Shown in pieces: positions 25,161 to 33,210 of a stretch of 64,000 bases of DNA. Numbering within the stretch: position 1 is the stretch's first letter; each line of letters starts with the position of its first letter. Below the pieces are notes generated by a model. The model ran no database searches and was not told the DNA's origin. It saw only the letters and a program-made list of their open reading frames with translations. The translations under genes were made by a program, and so were the position numbers. Origin of the DNA: Bacillota bacterium (GTDB lineage: Bacteria; Bacillota; Clostridia; Tissierellales; Tissierellaceae); NCBI GenBank assembly GCA_023388495.1, contig JAEWGC010000011.1, positions 62,001 through 126,000 of the forward strand, in the 5' to 3' direction.

Positions 25161-26258
25161 ATGAAGATAACAGCTCCACATTTAGGAAATGTGTATTTAG
25201 CTGCAAAGACATTATTTGATGGGCTTGGAGTAGATTATGTAATGCCACCTATTAGTAATAAGGAGGCTCTAGAAATTGGATCCTTACATTCACCTGAGGA
25301 AATGTGTTTACCCTTTAAAATTATGATAGGAAATTACATACAGGCTATTGAAGATGGAGCAGATACAGTAATACTCCCAGGAAGTTGCGGACCATGTAGA
25401 TTTGGGGAATATTGTGAGTTACAAATAAACTTATTAAATAAGCTTGGTCATGACCTAGACTTTATAGTAATAGATGCTCCAAGGGATATAGGGATTAAGG
25501 AGTTATATAATAGGATTAACAAGATATCAGTGAAGAGTGATAAAAGGAAATATAAGCAAATAAAGATTTTATTAGATGCCGTAAAGGTGATGAACCTAGT
25601 TGATGAAATAGAGGCGAGGGCTCATTATCTTGCAGGATATGAAAAAGTAGATGGTCAATGTAAGAAGATTTTAAATAGTTGTAGGCGGGATGCACTAAAT
25701 TGTAATAATCCAAGAGAAATGATTAAGCTACTAGAGGATTATAAAAATAAGATCAATAATATAGAAATTGATAAAAATAAAAATCCTATTAAGATTGCTA
25801 TAATAGGTGAAATCTATACTATAATAGAGCCTTTTTCAAACTTATATATTGAGGATAAGCTTATGGATTATGGAGTATCAACCTCAAGAAGATTGACACC
25901 AAGTTGGTGGGTTAAAGATATGGCATTGGTTTCCACGGGATTGAATTCCTTAGATATAAAGAGAGGGGCCAAGGAATATTTAAACCTTGGAATAGGAGGG
26001 CATGGAAGGGAATGTATTGGTGAGGCAGTATTAGCCTGGGAAGAGGGATTCCATGGTGCCATACAGATATTTCCCATGGGATGTATGCCAGAAATAGTTT
26101 CTAAGGCAATCTTGCCTACTATATCAAGAGACAAAGATTTTCCTATAATGTCTCTTGTAGTTGATGAAATGACTGGAGAGGCTGGTTTTGTTACTAGAAT
26201 TGAGGCTTTTGTAGATTTACTTGAAAGGAGAAAAAACGATGTATTATCTTGGAGTTGA
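25161..26258 (+). CDS. COG3581-type putative iron-sulfur protein of an activase/dehydratase-like system
   Basis: A protein of about 365 residues starting at MKITAPHLGNVYLAAK, behind AAAGGAG; an earlier in-frame start at 25131 inside the previous gene lacks a ribosome site. Cysteine motifs EEMCLPFK and GSCGPCRFGEYCEL (about residues 48 and 76-86) look like cluster ligands related to 2-hydroxyacyl-CoA dehydratase subunits, and GRECIGEA and FPMGCMPEIV lie in the C-terminal half. It starts one base after the COG3580 gene's stop and overlaps the activase gene by 20 bases, so the three are translationally linked. The reaction is not known. Confidence 0.78.
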   Translation: MKITAPHLGNVYLAAKTLFDGLGVDYVMPPISNKEALEIGSLHSPEEMCLPFKIMIGNYIQAIEDGADTVILPGSCGPCRFGEYCELQINLLNKLGHDLDFIVIDAPRDIGIKELYNRINKISVKSDKRKYKQIKILLDAVKVMNLVDEIEARAHYLAGYEKVDGQCKKILNSCRRDALNCNNPREMIKLLEDYKNKINNIEIDKNKNPIKIAIIGEIYTIIEPFSNLYIEDKLMDYGVSTSRRLTPSWWVKDMALVSTGLNSLDIKRGAKEYLNLGIGGHGRECIGEAVLAWEEGFHGAIQIFPMGCMPEIVSKAILPTISRDKDFPIMSLVVDEMTGEAGFVTRIEAFVDLLERRKNDVLSWS

Positions 26259-27195
26259 TGTAGGTTCAGTAAGTACAAATCTTGTACTTTTAGATAATAA
26301 GATGGAGGTAATAGAAAAAATTTATTTAAGAACTAAGGGCAGTCCAATAAAGGCTGTTCAAGATGGTTTAAAGATTCTAAAGGATAAGTATCCTGGCATT
26401 AAAATTGGAGGAGCTGGAACCACAGGAAGTGGTAGACATATAGCTTCAACATTAATAGGAGCTGATGCAGTAAAAAATGAAATAACAACTCATGCTGTTG
26501 CAGCTCTTGAAATAGATAAGGATGTAAGGACAATAATTGAAATTGGAGGGCAGGATTCAAAGATTATTATTTTAAGGAATGGGGTAGTATCTGATTTTGG
26601 CATGAATACCGTATGTGCAGCAGGTACAGGTTCATTTATTGATAGGCAAGCAGAAAGACTTGATATACCAATAGAGGAGTTTGGAGATTATGCTCTTAAA
26701 TCTAATACAGCTTTGAGAATTGCTGGAAGATGTGCAGTTTTTGCTGAGTCAGATATGATACATAAACAGCAATTAGGATATGATAAATCCGATATTATAA
26801 GAGGACTTTGCGAGGCCTTAGTTAGAAACTACCTTAATAATATAGGGAAGGGTAAAGAGATAATGCCTAAGGTGTTTTTTCAAGGGGGAGTTGCAGCCAA
26901 CAGAGGTATAAAAGCAGCATTTGAAAATGCTTTGGGTTTTGAGATATATGTTCCAGAGCATTATAATGTTATGGGGTCAATAGGTGCTGCTATAATAGGT
27001 AGGGAAGCTGCAGAGAAAAAAGGAAAAACAAATTTTAAAGGTCTTAATCTTGCAGAAAATAAGTTTATGTCTACCAGCTTTGAATGTAATGGATGTGCAA
27101 ATAGATGTGAGGTAGTTAGGATAAATGAAAACAATAGTAATATTGGTTGCTTTGGTGATAGATGTGGAAAATGGAGTAATAAAATTGCCATATAG
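26239..27195 (+). CDS. BadF/BadG/BcrA/BcrD (HgdC-type) activase ATPase
   Basis: A 318-residue ASKHA-fold ATPase. Visible are the phosphate-1 motif YYLGVDVGSVSTNLVLLD, IIEIGGQDSK, and the two cysteines that bridge a [4Fe-4S] cluster in the homodimer (NTVCAAGTGSFID and AGRCAVFAESDM), then FQGGVAANRG. An unusual C-terminal tail adds five cysteines (CNGCANRCEV, GCFGDRCGKW), resembling the start of the fused homologues' next domain. It probably pumps single electrons to the COG3580/COG3581 partners upstream. The start at 26239 with AAAGGAG is preferred over the TTG at 26221. Confidence 0.88.
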   Translation: MYYLGVDVGSVSTNLVLLDNKMEVIEKIYLRTKGSPIKAVQDGLKILKDKYPGIKIGGAGTTGSGRHIASTLIGADAVKNEITTHAVAALEIDKDVRTIIEIGGQDSKIIILRNGVVSDFGMNTVCAAGTGSFIDRQAERLDIPIEEFGDYALKSNTALRIAGRCAVFAESDMIHKQQLGYDKSDIIRGLCEALVRNYLNNIGKGKEIMPKVFFQGGVAANRGIKAAFENALGFEIYVPEHYNVMGSIGAAIIGREAAEKKGKTNFKGLNLAENKFMSTSFECNGCANRCEVVRINENNSNIGCFGDRCGKWSNKIAI

Positions 27196-27197
27196 AA

Positions 27198-27228
27198 AAA
27201 GCTCAGACTAATCTGAGCTTTATTTTTA
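27198..27228. terminator. Bidirectional terminator
   Basis: AAAGCTCAGA and TCTGAGCTTT pair around CTAA, with A/T tracts on both sides, between the activase gene and the convergent Rieske-flavoprotein gene. Confidence 0.85.
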
Positions 27229-27229
27229 T

Positions 27230-28795
27230 CTAAAAATCTTCCTTAAATAATTTCCCGATGGTATTTACATCGTGACCAACTCTGAGAGGTTTTACTGCTG
27301 GACCTTCTAGGACCTTTCCTTCATATGAAAATCTCGATCCATGACAAGGGCAATCCCAAGACCTTTCCGCAGAGTTCCAATTCAGCTCACACCCCATATG
27401 GGTACAAGTTGTATTTACTAAATAAAGCTGACCACTGGCATCTCTATATGCACCAACTCTATTACCATCTATCTCTAATACCTTTCCCTCTTCATTTAGA
27501 ATATCAAGGTCCTTATCTAATGATGAAAGTTTTCCCTTCACTAAATGTTTTGCAACATCAGCATTTTGTACAATAAAATTTTTTGTAGATGCAGCAATAG
27601 TTTTTCTAGATGGATTATAGACATCTTGCCATGGGCTTTCACCTTTGACAATTAAATCCCTAATAATGAGTGAAGACACAGTACTATTTGTCATTCCCCA
27701 TTTTTGAAAACCAGTAGCTACATATAGATTAGGCGTATTTTCAGTAAAATTTCCTATGTAAGGAATACTATCTAAAGTCATACAATCTTGGGTAGACCAT
27801 CTAAAGGGAACATCTTCAATAGTAAATACATCGTCTGCAAAATCAATCAGTGCTTTATAATGTTCATGCATATTTTCACCTTGACCTGTTTTATGTTCAT
27901 CTCCAACAACTAAGATAAGTTCACCCTCTGGTGTATTTTGGAATCTAAGAGAACGGGCAGGTTCCTCTGCACTTAGATACATACCACCTGGGTATTTTTC
28001 TTTTGCCCTGACACCTAAGGCATAGGCCCTAGAAGCATAAATTCTAGCAAAGTACATTCCGTGTTTATTGTAAAATGGGTAATGGGAAGCAATAATTACT
28101 TTCTCAGCAGTAATCTTTTTTCCATCAGCAGTTACAAGTATATAACTACCATTTTCCTCAATATCTACTATTGGAGTTTGCTCATATATTTGAACTCCTT
28201 TATCATTAATAATCTTAGCTAAAGAGAATAGGTACTTAAGAGGATGAAATTGAGCTTGATTGTTAAATCGGACTGCTCCCTTTATAGGTATTGGAAAAGG
28301 GATATCCTCTACAAAATAAGCTTCAATACCTAAACTTGATGCTGCTTTAACTTCGTCTTGAATTTTTTGCATGTATTCATCTTGCTGTGTATATATAAAA
28401 GCTGACTGAGAAATATATTCGCAATCTATATTATTTTCTCTAGCGATTTTTTTTATTTCATGAATAGCATTTTCGTTTGCAGTAGCATATTGTTGTGCTA
28501 GTTCTACCCCCATCTGGTTTATAATTTTGTCATAAACAAGGTGATGTTGGGATGTTATTTTTGCAGTGGTATGTCCAGTGGTGCCATGGCCTATACGATT
28601 TGATTCAAGGATTGCAATGTTTAGTCCTTCCTTTTCTAATTGATATGCACATTGAATACCAGCTAATCCACCGCCAACTATTGCTACATCAACACTTATC
28701 TCTTTATCTAGAGTAGGATAATTTTCAATTTGTGTAGATGCTAACCAATAGGATAGAGGTGGGTTTTGGAAATATTTTTGGCTATTTATGATCAT
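27230..28795 (-). CDS. FAD-dependent oxidoreductase (DadA-type) with C-terminal Rieske [2Fe-2S] domain
   Basis: A 521-residue two-domain protein. The N-terminal ~380 residues are a DAO-type flavoprotein starting with the dinucleotide motif VDVAIVGGGLAGIQCAYQLEKEG and containing GHGTTGHTTAKIT and VATGFQKWGMTNS. The C-terminal ~100 residues hold a Rieske domain with both ligand boxes, CTHMGC and CPCHGSRF. The architecture matches the widespread Bacillus/Clostridium Rieske-linked amine/amino-acid oxidoreductase-like proteins, whose physiological substrate is not established. It is monocistronic on the minus strand with a GGAGG site, lacks a signal peptide and should be cytoplasmic. Confidence 0.88.
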   Translation of the reverse strand: MIINSQKYFQNPPLSYWLASTQIENYPTLDKEISVDVAIVGGGLAGIQCAYQLEKEGLNIAILESNRIGHGTTGHTTAKITSQHHLVYDKIINQMGVELAQQYATANENAIHEIKKIARENNIDCEYISQSAFIYTQQDEYMQKIQDEVKAASSLGIEAYFVEDIPFPIPIKGAVRFNNQAQFHPLKYLFSLAKIINDKGVQIYEQTPIVDIEENGSYILVTADGKKITAEKVIIASHYPFYNKHGMYFARIYASRAYALGVRAKEKYPGGMYLSAEEPARSLRFQNTPEGELILVVGDEHKTGQGENMHEHYKALIDFADDVFTIEDVPFRWSTQDCMTLDSIPYIGNFTENTPNLYVATGFQKWGMTNSTVSSLIIRDLIVKGESPWQDVYNPSRKTIAASTKNFIVQNADVAKHLVKGKLSSLDKDLDILNEEGKVLEIDGNRVGAYRDASGQLYLVNTTCTHMGCELNWNSAERSWDCPCHGSRFSYEGKVLEGPAVKPLRVGHDVNTIGKLFKEDF

Positions 28796-28875
28796 GTTTT
28801 TCCTCCGAGTATATAATATTTTAATACATCTATTTTTTACCTATATAGTATAAATTATTCAGTTGCTTTTAATTT

Positions 28876-28913
28876 AAAAAATGGTTATTTGGATTACCAA
28901 ATAACCATTTTTT
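28876..28913 (-). terminator. Terminator of the siderophore transport operon
   Basis: AAATGGTTATTTGG pairs with CCAAATAACCATTT around ATTA, flanked by A- and T-runs. It lies just beyond the stop of the minus-strand binding-protein gene. Confidence 0.85.
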
Positions 28914-28917
28914 AAAT

Positions 28918-29898
28918 CTATTGAATTGCAGATTGAACATCTTCTATCATTGTCATTGTTCCAGTTAATCCACCGGATGCTACATACCAAATTTGTGAGC
29001 TAAGATATACTATTCTATCATTTTTGTAAGCTTCAGTTTGTTTAACTATATCGTTGTCAAAGATTTGTTCTGCAGATGTACTGCCGCCAGTAGTAGCTGC
29101 TCTATCTACAATAAAAATATAGTCAGGATTTTTTTCTAATATATATTCAAATGTAATACTTTGACCATGTTTGCCTGATTCTATATTTTCATCTACTGGT
29201 ATAAAACCGAAGTCTCCATGTATAATACCAAATCGAGAGCCTTCTCCATGGGCATTAATTGTACCATCATTTGCTAAAACAACTAAAGCATTTTTGCCAC
29301 TAGATACTACTGACTGGTTTAAGTTTTCAATAGCTGATTTAATATCTGAAAGTTCCTTTTCAACTAAATCCTCTTTACTAAATATTTTACCTAAAAGTTT
29401 TACATTTTCACTAACTGATTCCATATAATTAGAATTATCTACTTCCATATATACAGTAGGAGCTATTTTTGCCAATTCATCATACACCTCCGCTTGTCTA
29501 CCAGAAACAAATATTACATCCGGCTGAAGCTCAAATATTTTCTCGAAATTAGGCTCAAACAGTGTTCCAACATCTTCGTACTTTTCATCATTAAATTTTT
29601 CTAAAAAAGTAGGTATATTGGACTTAGGCAATCCCATGATTTCCACACCTATTTTATCTAAGGAATCTAATGTTGCAAAATCAAAAACAATTATATTTTT
29701 AGGATTTTTGTTTAATGTAGTTTCTCCCAAGGAGTGGGTGATAGTAATAGTAGAATCTTTTACGTTTTCTGTAGGAGTTTCATCAACTATCATCTCGGTA
29801 TTTACTACATTTGTTTCCTTTTTAGGATTGCAAGCTGTAAGAGTTAAAGCTGCTGTAAGTACTAATAATAAAATCAATAAACTTTTTGTTCTTTTCAT
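28918..29898 (-). CDS. Iron-siderophore ABC transporter substrate-binding lipoprotein (YclQ/CeuE-type)
   Basis: About 326 residues. The start MKRTKSLLILLL is behind GAGGTG; an upstream Met at 29937 lies inside the ATPase gene end and is unlikely. A lipoprotein signal ends at LTLTAC. The mature protein has PBP-type features of class III binding proteins: ITHSLGETTLNKNPKNIIVFD, PDVIFVSGRQAEVYDEL and IFIVDRAATTG. It resembles the YclQ/CeuE group that binds catecholate siderophores such as petrobactin; the ligand is inferred. It is the last gene of the Fur-boxed operon, after two permeases and an ATPase. Confidence 0.88.
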   Translation of the reverse strand: MKRTKSLLILLLVLTAALTLTACNPKKETNVVNTEMIVDETPTENVKDSTITITHSLGETTLNKNPKNIIVFDFATLDSLDKIGVEIMGLPKSNIPTFLEKFNDEKYEDVGTLFEPNFEKIFELQPDVIFVSGRQAEVYDELAKIAPTVYMEVDNSNYMESVSENVKLLGKIFSKEDLVEKELSDIKSAIENLNQSVVSSGKNALVVLANDGTINAHGEGSRFGIIHGDFGFIPVDENIESGKHGQSITFEYILEKNPDYIFIVDRAATTGGSTSAEQIFDNDIVKQTEAYKNDRIVYLSSQIWYVASGGLTGTMTMIEDVQSAIQ

Positions 29899-29921
29899 AT
29901 TATTCACCTCATAATTATTTT

Positions 29922-30677
29922 TTAGTAATAAACACAAATTCTATTGTTTTGTATATTTTGGATATTGAACTCCATATTATATATTCCTTCTAATACTTCC
30001 TTGTTTATAATTTCATTAACCACCCCTTTCTTGGCAACTATCCCATCATTTAAAGCCACTATGTAATCAGAATAGCAGGATGCAAAATTAATATCATGGA
30101 TGACTATTATAACAGTCTTACCAAGCTCATCAACTAATTGCCTTAATATTTTCATAATGTCTACAGAATGTTTCATATCTAGGTTGTTGAGAGGTTCATC
30201 TAGTAAGATATACTCTGTATTTTGAGCTATGACCATGGCGATATAAGCCCTTTGACGCTGACCGCCACTAAGCTCATCTAAATATTTATGTTGAATATTA
30301 GAAAGTGCCATATAATTTAAAGCATCATCTACATATTGCCAATCTTCAGAAGTTAATTTTCCCTCGCAATAGGGGAAACGACCAAAGCTTACAAGTTCTC
30401 TGATAGTCAGTCTTATGTTGATATGATTTGTTTGCTTTAATATAGATATCTTCTTAGCAAGCTCTTTATTATCCCATTGGCTAATTTCTTTACCATCAAT
30501 AAAGACTTCACCTTGATTTTTATCAATGATTCGACTTGCTATAGATAATAATGTACTTTTTCCAGCACCGTTTGGCCCAATAAAAGAAGTTATTTTGCCT
30601 TTTTGAATTGATAAACTAACATTATCTACAACATTTTTGCTTCCATATTGTTTAACAACATTTTTTATTTCTATCAT
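29922..30677 (-). CDS. Iron-siderophore ABC transporter ATP-binding protein (YclP-type)
   Basis: A 251-residue FepC-like ABC ATPase with Walker A GPNGAGKST, signature DELSGGQRQRAYIAMVIA and Walker B YILLDEPLNNLD, then VIHDINFA with the switch His. It energises siderophore import by the two adjacent permeases. It overlaps the end of the preceding permease gene by 4 bases and is followed by the binding-protein gene 23 bases later. Confidence 0.93.
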   Translation of the reverse strand: MIEIKNVVKQYGSKNVVDNVSLSIQKGKITSFIGPNGAGKSTLLSIASRIIDKNQGEVFIDGKEISQWDNKELAKKISILKQTNHINIRLTIRELVSFGRFPYCEGKLTSEDWQYVDDALNYMALSNIQHKYLDELSGGQRQRAYIAMVIAQNTEYILLDEPLNNLDMKHSVDIMKILRQLVDELGKTVIIVIHDINFASCYSDYIVALNDGIVAKKGVVNEIINKEVLEGIYNMEFNIQNIQNNRICVYY

Positions 30678-31624
30678 ATTCTACTCTCCTTTAATAACAA
30701 AAATATAAAATAAACTCCACCAATAAAATTGATGATAACTGATATAGGGGTACTGAAATTAGATATTCTTTCTGCAAGCAACTGTCCTCCAACAAGGGCA
30801 ATAGAACTAATTAATATGGAGCCCATGATTAAGTACTTATGTTGATATGTCTTTAAAATCTCCCGAGTAATATTGACTACAAGTAGTCCTAAAAATGTTA
30901 TAGGTCCAACTAAAGCAGTAGATACAGAAACTAATATGGAGATAATGATGAGCATCTTTTTTACAACATTATCATATTCTATTCCCAAATTAATAGCGTT
31001 GTCTCTTCCTAAAGATAGTACATCTAAAGCGTTTAAGTATTTACAAGTATAGGCCATTGAACCAAGGATCATTACTAAAGCTATCCATAGGATATTAGTA
31101 TTTGTATTGTTGAAACTAGCAAACATTTTGTTTTGCACAATCATAAATTCACTAGGGTCTATTAAAACCTGCATAAAGGAAGATAAACTTTGAAAAAATG
31201 TTCCGAATACTAATCCAAGAAGAAGAAGGAAGAATATATTGCTGCCTTCTTTCCTAAATAGCAATCTAAATAATATAATAGAAAATATAACCATAAGACC
31301 GACAGATACCATAAAGTTAAAATTTTGGCCTAGTTTAGCCACCTTATTAGAGCCTAGAATAAACACAGTAAAGGTTTGAATAAACATATATAAAGAGTCT
31401 AATCCCAATATACTAGGTGTTAATATCCTGTTATTTGTTATGGTTTGAAACATTAGAGAAGAAAATGCTATTGAACTACCAGTAATTACTATTGCGATTA
31501 TTTTCGGTATACGCCTTGAGAGTGCATATTCCCAGTTTCTACTATTTAACCCTAAAAAGACAAACATAGTAACTAAGATTAAAAGTAAAAAAGTAAGAAT
31601 GTATAATTTCTTTTTAGAATTCAT
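30674..31624 (-). CDS. Iron-siderophore ABC transporter permease (YclO-type, FecCD family)
   Basis: A 316-residue FecCD-family permease with about nine to ten spans; the GSSIAFSSLMFQTITNNRILTPSILG region and the late VGPITFLGLLVVNITREIL loop are family-typical. It forms a heterodimer with the permease encoded just upstream, whose stop codon overlaps this start (TAATG). Confidence 0.92.
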   Translation of the reverse strand: MNSKKKLYILTFLLLILVTMFVFLGLNSRNWEYALSRRIPKIIAIVITGSSIAFSSLMFQTITNNRILTPSILGLDSLYMFIQTFTVFILGSNKVAKLGQNFNFMVSVGLMVIFSIILFRLLFRKEGSNIFFLLLLGLVFGTFFQSLSSFMQVLIDPSEFMIVQNKMFASFNNTNTNILWIALVMILGSMAYTCKYLNALDVLSLGRDNAINLGIEYDNVVKKMLIIISILVSVSTALVGPITFLGLLVVNITREILKTYQHKYLIMGSILISSIALVGGQLLAERISNFSTPISVIINFIGGVYFIFLLLKESRI

Positions 31625-32568
31625 TATGTACTCCTCCTAGTAAGCAAATATATAAAAATCAAACTACCTAATATACCAGCAGTAAGTCCTATGGAAATTT
31701 CATAAGGGTATATTATTAGACGGCCTAATATGTCACAAAAAAGAAGAAATGATGCCCCAAATAAAGCTGTGGGAAGAATACTCTTTTTTAAATTATCACC
31801 TTGGTACATAGTGATTATATTAGGTATTATAAGTCCCAAGAATGGTATCTTTCCTACAGTAATTACTACTATTGAAGTTATCAATGCTACGATAGCAATT
31901 CCTAAGCTAACAATTCGATTATAGTTTAAACCTAGGTTAGTTGAAAAATCTTGTCCCATACCAGCTAAGGTAAATTTATTTGCATATAAGAATGCAAATA
32001 TTAAAAGGGGGATGCTAATATATAAAAGTTCATACCTTCCCTTTACAATCATAGAAAAATTACCTTGCAACCAAGAAGATATATTTTGTATTAAATCATA
32101 TCTATATGCAAAAAAGGTTGTTATGGAATCAATAATACTGCCAAACATTATTCCTAGAAGAGGTATAAGGATAGCATTCTTGTATTTGATTTTTTTCAAT
32201 ATAATCATAAATAAAAAACTTCCAACTAGAGCAAAAACAAAAGCCACCATCATTTTAGTAAGAGTACTGGCTGTAGAAAACAAAATAAGGGAAACTAAGA
32301 TCCCAAGTCTAGCAGAATCAATAGTACCAGCTGTAGTTGGAGATACAAATTTGTTTTGAGTTATCTGCTGCATTATAAGACCACCTATACTCATGCCAAT
32401 CCCTGCAATAATAATGCTTATGAGTCGCGGGAGCCTGCTTAAAAATAGTATCTGAATTTTATCAGCCCTCAAATATAAAATATCTAAAGGGGATAGATCC
32501 TTAACTCCAATGAATATAGAAGTTATGGATAAAATAATTAATATTAAAAATAAATATCTTTTTTTCAT
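31624..32568 (-). CDS. Iron-siderophore ABC transporter permease (YclN-type, FecCD family)
   Basis: A 314-residue FecCD-family permease. The N-terminal span MKKRYLFLILIILSITSIF is followed by SRLPRLISIIIAGIGMSIGG and MQQITQNKFVSPTTAG, and the GKIPFLGLIIPNIITM loop contacts the ATPase. The start with AAGGAGG at 32568 is preferred to the upstream Met at 32601. It is the first gene of the operon, about 70 bases downstream (on the minus strand) of a perfect Fur-like box. Confidence 0.92.
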   Translation of the reverse strand: MKKRYLFLILIILSITSIFIGVKDLSPLDILYLRADKIQILFLSRLPRLISIIIAGIGMSIGGLIMQQITQNKFVSPTTAGTIDSARLGILVSLILFSTASTLTKMMVAFVFALVGSFLFMIILKKIKYKNAILIPLLGIMFGSIIDSITTFFAYRYDLIQNISSWLQGNFSMIVKGRYELLYISIPLLIFAFLYANKFTLAGMGQDFSTNLGLNYNRIVSLGIAIVALITSIVVITVGKIPFLGLIIPNIITMYQGDNLKKSILPTALFGASFLLFCDILGRLIIYPYEISIGLTAGILGSLIFIYLLTRRST

Positions 32569-32640
32569 AATACCTCCTTGAATAGCTCTATCAATTGACA
32601 TATATTAATAGAATTTGATATAATAGCTAGTAAATGCAAA

Positions 32641-32655
32641 TGATAATCATTATCA
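32641..32655. promoter_or_regulatory. Fur box between the siderophore operon and the divergent araC gene
   Basis: TGATAATCATTATCA is a perfect 7-1-7 palindrome matching the core of the Fur consensus GATAATGATAATCATTATC. It lies between the divergent transporter operon and the AraC-type gene, so both are probably iron-repressed. Confidence 0.85.
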
Positions 32656-32753
32656 ACAAACACCATTATATCAGTTATAATTTATAAATCTTAAATATAT
32701 TTACTTTTTTATAACTATATTTAGATGATTTAAATAGAAGGAAGGGATTTATC

Positions 32754-33116
32754 TTGAACATAAATAGTGTTTGCAATAATAAGATTTATAGCTTTCATGT
32801 AAGAAGGGCTATGGATTTTACTAAGAATAATTATATGGAGCCTTTAAGTTTAAATTTAGTATCTGAATTTCTAGGCTTAAATAAATGCTACTTTTGTAAT
32901 TTATTTAAAAAAGAAACTGGAAAAACATATTCACAGTATGTTAATGAAGTTAGAGTAGAAAAGAGTAAGAGGTTGTTACATCATACAAATCTATCTATAT
33001 TGGAGATTGCACTTTCTCTTGGGTATAATAATCAAAACTATTATAATATGGTTTTTAAACGACTTATTGGAACTACACCACTTAAGTATAGGAATAGGTT
33101 ACATCATAATATTTGA
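32754..33116 (+). CDS. AraC-type DNA-binding-domain protein
   Basis: A 120-residue protein consisting almost wholly of the double helix-turn-helix AraC domain: LSLNLVSEFLGLNKCYFCNLFKKETGKTYSQYVNEVRVEKSKRLL, then ILEIALSLGYNNQNYYNMVFKRLIGTTPLKYR. There is no room for the usual ~170-residue effector domain. It begins with TTG behind a GGAAGGG site. It is divergent from the siderophore uptake operon across a Fur box, so it is probably an iron-responsive activator of that operon (inference). Confidence 0.85.
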   Translation: MNINSVCNNKIYSFHVRRAMDFTKNNYMEPLSLNLVSEFLGLNKCYFCNLFKKETGKTYSQYVNEVRVEKSKRLLHHTNLSILEIALSLGYNNQNYYNMVFKRLIGTTPLKYRNRLHHNI

Positions 33117-33156
33117 TGAAGATAATACATATAATTTAATATTGTAGGGTAAAAAA

Positions 33157-33191
33157 TTAGCCGATTATGTACTAATATCATAATCGGCTAA
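33157..33191. terminator. Bidirectional terminator between araC-type gene and feoB
   Basis: TTAGCCGATTATG and CATAATCGGCTAA are perfect complements around a 9-base loop, with A- and T-rich flanks, between convergent genes. Confidence 0.85.
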
Positions 33192-33210
33192 AATGCTTCA
33201 TAATTGATTT

